From: Myotis daubentonii
Taxonomy: Eukaryota; Chordata; Mammalia; Chiroptera; Vespertilionidae
DNA length: 64,000 nt
Direction: 5' to 3'
Assembly: GCF_963259705.1 (NCBI RefSeq)
Contig: NC_081840.1
Span: 2,123,956 to 2,187,955 of the forward strand
Part shown: piece after piece, positions 25,601 to 29,922 of the stretch
Layout: each line of letters starts with the position of its first letter
How positions within the stretch are numbered: the stretch's first letter is position 1
The notes under the pieces: generated by a model
The model's input: only the letters and a program-made list of their open reading frames with translations
Told to the model about the DNA's origin: nothing
Databases searched by the model: none
Position numbers and translations under genes: made by a program

Positions 25601-28600
25601 ATGCTCCTAATAATCCTGCTGGGACAGCAGGGGTCAGCCCGGGCCCTTCCGAACTGGGCCACCTGAAGGGTAGACAGGTTTCGGGGCTCAGTGGGGGACA
25701 GGAGAGGAAGGGGGTGCCTTTCATGTTGGACCAGGCAGGTGTTACCACTTAGGTCCCCCGAGGTGCGCTCAGGGACACTCCGTGGGCGTACAGGTCAAAG
25801 CAATAACAATAACGGCGGAGAGCATCATGATAACAAGTACTGTTACTGCAGATGCCACCCCTGGCAGCCACTGTGTGCGGGCAGTGTGATAACTGCTGGC
25901 CGGGTGGTTAGGGGACATCCGGCCACCCCAGGGCACCTCACCTCCCCTCTCTGCAGGGAGGGGCGGGATTGGAGGCTGTCCAGGAGCCTCTGCCTCCAAA
26001 GCCGTCTTCACCTCTCACATCCGCCAAGAAAGCGCCTGGGCCTGGCGGGCCCGCTTCTAGGAAGCCGGCTGTACCCCATGTCCCAGGCGCCTTTCCCGGG
26101 GGAGCAGGTGGGTTCCTGCCAAGCCTGGCCCAGGGGACGAGCCTCCGGCCTGCTGCTCCGGGCACTCTGGGTCCTCGAGGCCGCGCGTCACGGAGCCTGT
26201 GTCTGGATGCTTTGCACACTGGCATCTCCTTGGTCTCCCGAGGGTGCTCAGGTCTTCCTGCTTTGGAAGAAGGGGTGTCGCCCGGACTGGGTGGGAGCAT
26301 CATGCTGCTCAGCACTGTGGCCTGGAACAAGTTGCCTCGCCTCTTGGGGCTCACTGTCCCCATCTGTAAAATGGAACTGTTAACGCTGGCCTGGTTTTGA
26401 AGGTCACGGAATGCAGTCCGTAGGAGTTCTTTACAGAGCAAGGCCCCCCCCCCCCCAGTTTAGGGTAACAAATAGCCTCCTTATGAAACAGAGAGGCAGG
26501 GAGGGGCTTGGGGAAGGACCAGTGTCCAGCCTGGTGGCTCCTGGGGGGACACGGGGGACATGGGGCCAGGCCTCTAGGCTGCCTCTAGCGCTCACACGCT
26601 AAGCCCCTCGCTGGGTGGGAGTCCTCATCTATCCAGCTCCCAGGCGGGGGTCCGCAGGGAGCCATGTCTGGGGCCCCTGGGGCCGCGCTCCCGTAAGTGC
26701 TCGCTAAACATTTCCGAGGAGGGGCCTTTGGCGGCCGACTCCAGCCTCCAGCGCGGCTCGGGCGCCCCGCCACCTGTGGTCAGGTTAGTGCGCAGGGTGC
26801 GCAGCCTGTGTTTATCTGCTCTCTCCTCCTTCATTCACTTATTCGTGTCACACGTGTTTGCTGAGCGCTGACTTTGTCCCAAGCGCTGCTGAAGGCACTT
26901 GAGACCCAGTGAGCGCGGAACAAAGCCCTGCGCTGGCCGGCTGTGCGTGCTGGCCGGGCGGGGAGGGCGTGGGGAGGGGTGCACGTGTCCAGCTGGTCTG
27001 CTGAGCACAGCGGCCAGGCTCTGGGTCAGGCAGCTTCGAAAGGCAGCAGCGGCTTGGGGTCCTGTTACAAATATATTTTTACTGATTTCAGAGAGGAAGG
27101 GAGAGGGAGAGAGAGATGGAAACATCCATGATGAGAAAGAATCATGGATCGGCTACCTCCTGCTCACCCCACACTGGGGATCGAGCCCACAACTCGGGCT
27201 TGTGCCCTGCCTGGGAATCGAAACTGACCTCTGGGTTCATAGGTTGACACTCAACCACTGAGCCACGCCGGCCGGGCACGGCTTAGGGGTCTGTATAGCT
27301 GCAGGGTTGTTGTTTTTATCTATGACTGGCAGATGTGGGGCACAGTTTCGTGGGATATGCAAAGCAGGCAGGCTCTAAATGGCCCCCAAAATCTGCTGCC
27401 CTGGGCGACGTTAAAACAAGCGGCTGTGTGAATGTTTGAATCTGGCGCTGGCTGGCCTTCCGGCCGACAGGTCTCAGCCCGCTATGGAGCAGTAAGCACT
27501 GGGGGCCCATATGCTGGAGCCTTCGGGGCTCATTTCCATGGCAGCTTGTTTATGCAGCGTTTGGGTCCCTCCCCCAGAGCTTGGGGTTCAGTAGGTCTCG
27601 GGTAGCCTGGAGCCTGCACTTCCAGCAAGTTGCCAGGGGGAGCTCAAGCTGCTGCCTTCACAGCTGTGTTCTTGTTACCGGAGTCGGGTGTGTGATCCTT
27701 GGAGAGCACTTACCCCGTTTTCCAGTGGAAAAAAAGGAGGGTCTACCGAGCTCATGGTGGGCAAATTTCTTGTAACCACCAGCACATAGTAGGTTCTTTT
27801 TTTTTTTTTTTAAAGCTTTTATTGATTTCAGAGAGAGGAATGATTGAGAGAGAATCATTGGTTGGCTGCCTCCCACACGCCCCCCTACTGGGAATCGAGC
27901 CAGCAACCCCAGCATGTACCCTGACCGAGAATCGAACCTTGACCTCCTGGCTCATGGGTTGATGCTTAACCACTGAGCCACACTAGCCGAACACATAGTA
28001 GGTTCTTAATTGCCATGTAAATGTGGGCCCGGGAGACTCCTGCAGACACCGCCCCTGCTTCACTTTCTGTGAACAAAGGGGTCAGTGACACTTCTGTCGG
28101 GGGGCCTCCCTGTGGTTTGGCTCTGGCGCTCACGTTGCTGGCCGGCGTGTGCGCACGTGCGTGCGTAAGGGTGTGTGAGCACGTGCACACATGCACACGC
28201 AGCCTGGCAGGGAGGACCCGGCGCTGTCTTCAGAGGCTGTCCCCTTGCCAACTTAGAAACGTTGCGCGTATTATTTGTATCCTGAAGGGAAGGGGAAACC
28301 TGCCCCGAAGCGAACGATTTATGAGCAGTTGCTTTCGCACCTTTTTTCTCTCCGAGTGCCAGGCCATCGGAGGCCCCCGCTGCGTCCAGAGCTGCAGCCT
28401 GCTTGTTTGTATAAACAGAATAATTAAGATTTATTAAATTCACAGCTGCCCACACACTCGCCAGCTCAGCCACGAGAAGTTTGGCTGCAGCGTCCAGACA
28501 CATGAAATGTAATTGCTTTTCAAGTTACAGCGGGGCCGTGAGTCAGCTGAGTTCTGCCCTGGCCCGGGGCCGGGGGGGGGGCCCGTGGGGCCGGGGGGGC

Positions 28601-29887
28601 GTCCTACCCCAGGCAAACCGTGAGCTGAGGGACCAGGTTCTTCGGTGCTTCGCTCGCCTGGGTGAACGGGTCGGCCTGTGCGCCAGCCTGCGGGCAGGGA
28701 GAGCGTGTGCGACTGTGGCCCTGGGCTGTAGTCGGTCTGGCCCAGTGGGATGTAGATTCAGATGCGGAGGGCCCGAGGGCGGCATATTTGACCACATTTT
28801 ATAGTTTTAAGGCTCCTAATTTTTCGCATTCGCACATCTCCCAAATTGGGGTGTCTGATTTCAATCAAGTTCTTCCCGTGAGGGTGTGAATTGGCTTCTC
28901 TCCACCCCAGGACACTGGCCACCGAGATTTCTTTACGTTAAAATCTCTGCTTGCGGCTTGTGTTTCGTTTTGTTTCTGTGTGGACCATGCTGAGTGTGTA
29001 AACGTGGACAGCCAACCTCCGGTAACTCCAGCCTGTGGTTCAAGTTCACAGGAAAGAGTTTTGTTTCCTGTCCGTTACCACAGCCCTCATCATCACCACC
29101 TCCATCATCATCATCCTCACCATTATCATCATCACCACCACCATCATCATCACCACCTCCATCATCATCATCCTCACCATTATCATCATTACCATCACTA
29201 TCATCACCATTATCATCCTCATCACCATCATCACCACCAGCACCACTATCATCACCACTATCATCATCACCACCACCATCATCATCATCCTCACCACTAT
29301 CATCATCACCACCACCATCATCATCATCCTCACCACTATCATCATCACCACCACCATCATCATCATCCTCACCACTATCATCATCACCACCACCATCATC
29401 ATCATCCTCACCACCACCACCACCACCATCAACATCATCATCATCACTACCATCCTCATCATACTTACCATCAACCACCACCATCATCACCACCAGCACC
29501 ACTATCATCACCATCACCATCCTCACCACTATCAACATCACCATCACCATCATCACCACCATCATCATCATCATCATCATCACTACCATCCTCATCATTC
29601 ATCACCACCACCACCATCATCATCACCATCATCGTCACTACCGTCCTCACCACCATCACCATCATCACCACCACCATCATCATCATCACCATCGTCACTA
29701 CCGTCCTCATAATTCTCACCACCATCACCATCATCACCACCACCATCATCATCATCACCATCGTCACTACCGTCCTCACCACCATCACCATCATCACCAC
29801 CATCATCATCATCATCATTACTACCATCCTCATAATTCTCACCACCATCATCATCATCATTACTACCATCCTCATAATTCTCATCAC

Positions 29888-29922
<35 letters not shown>

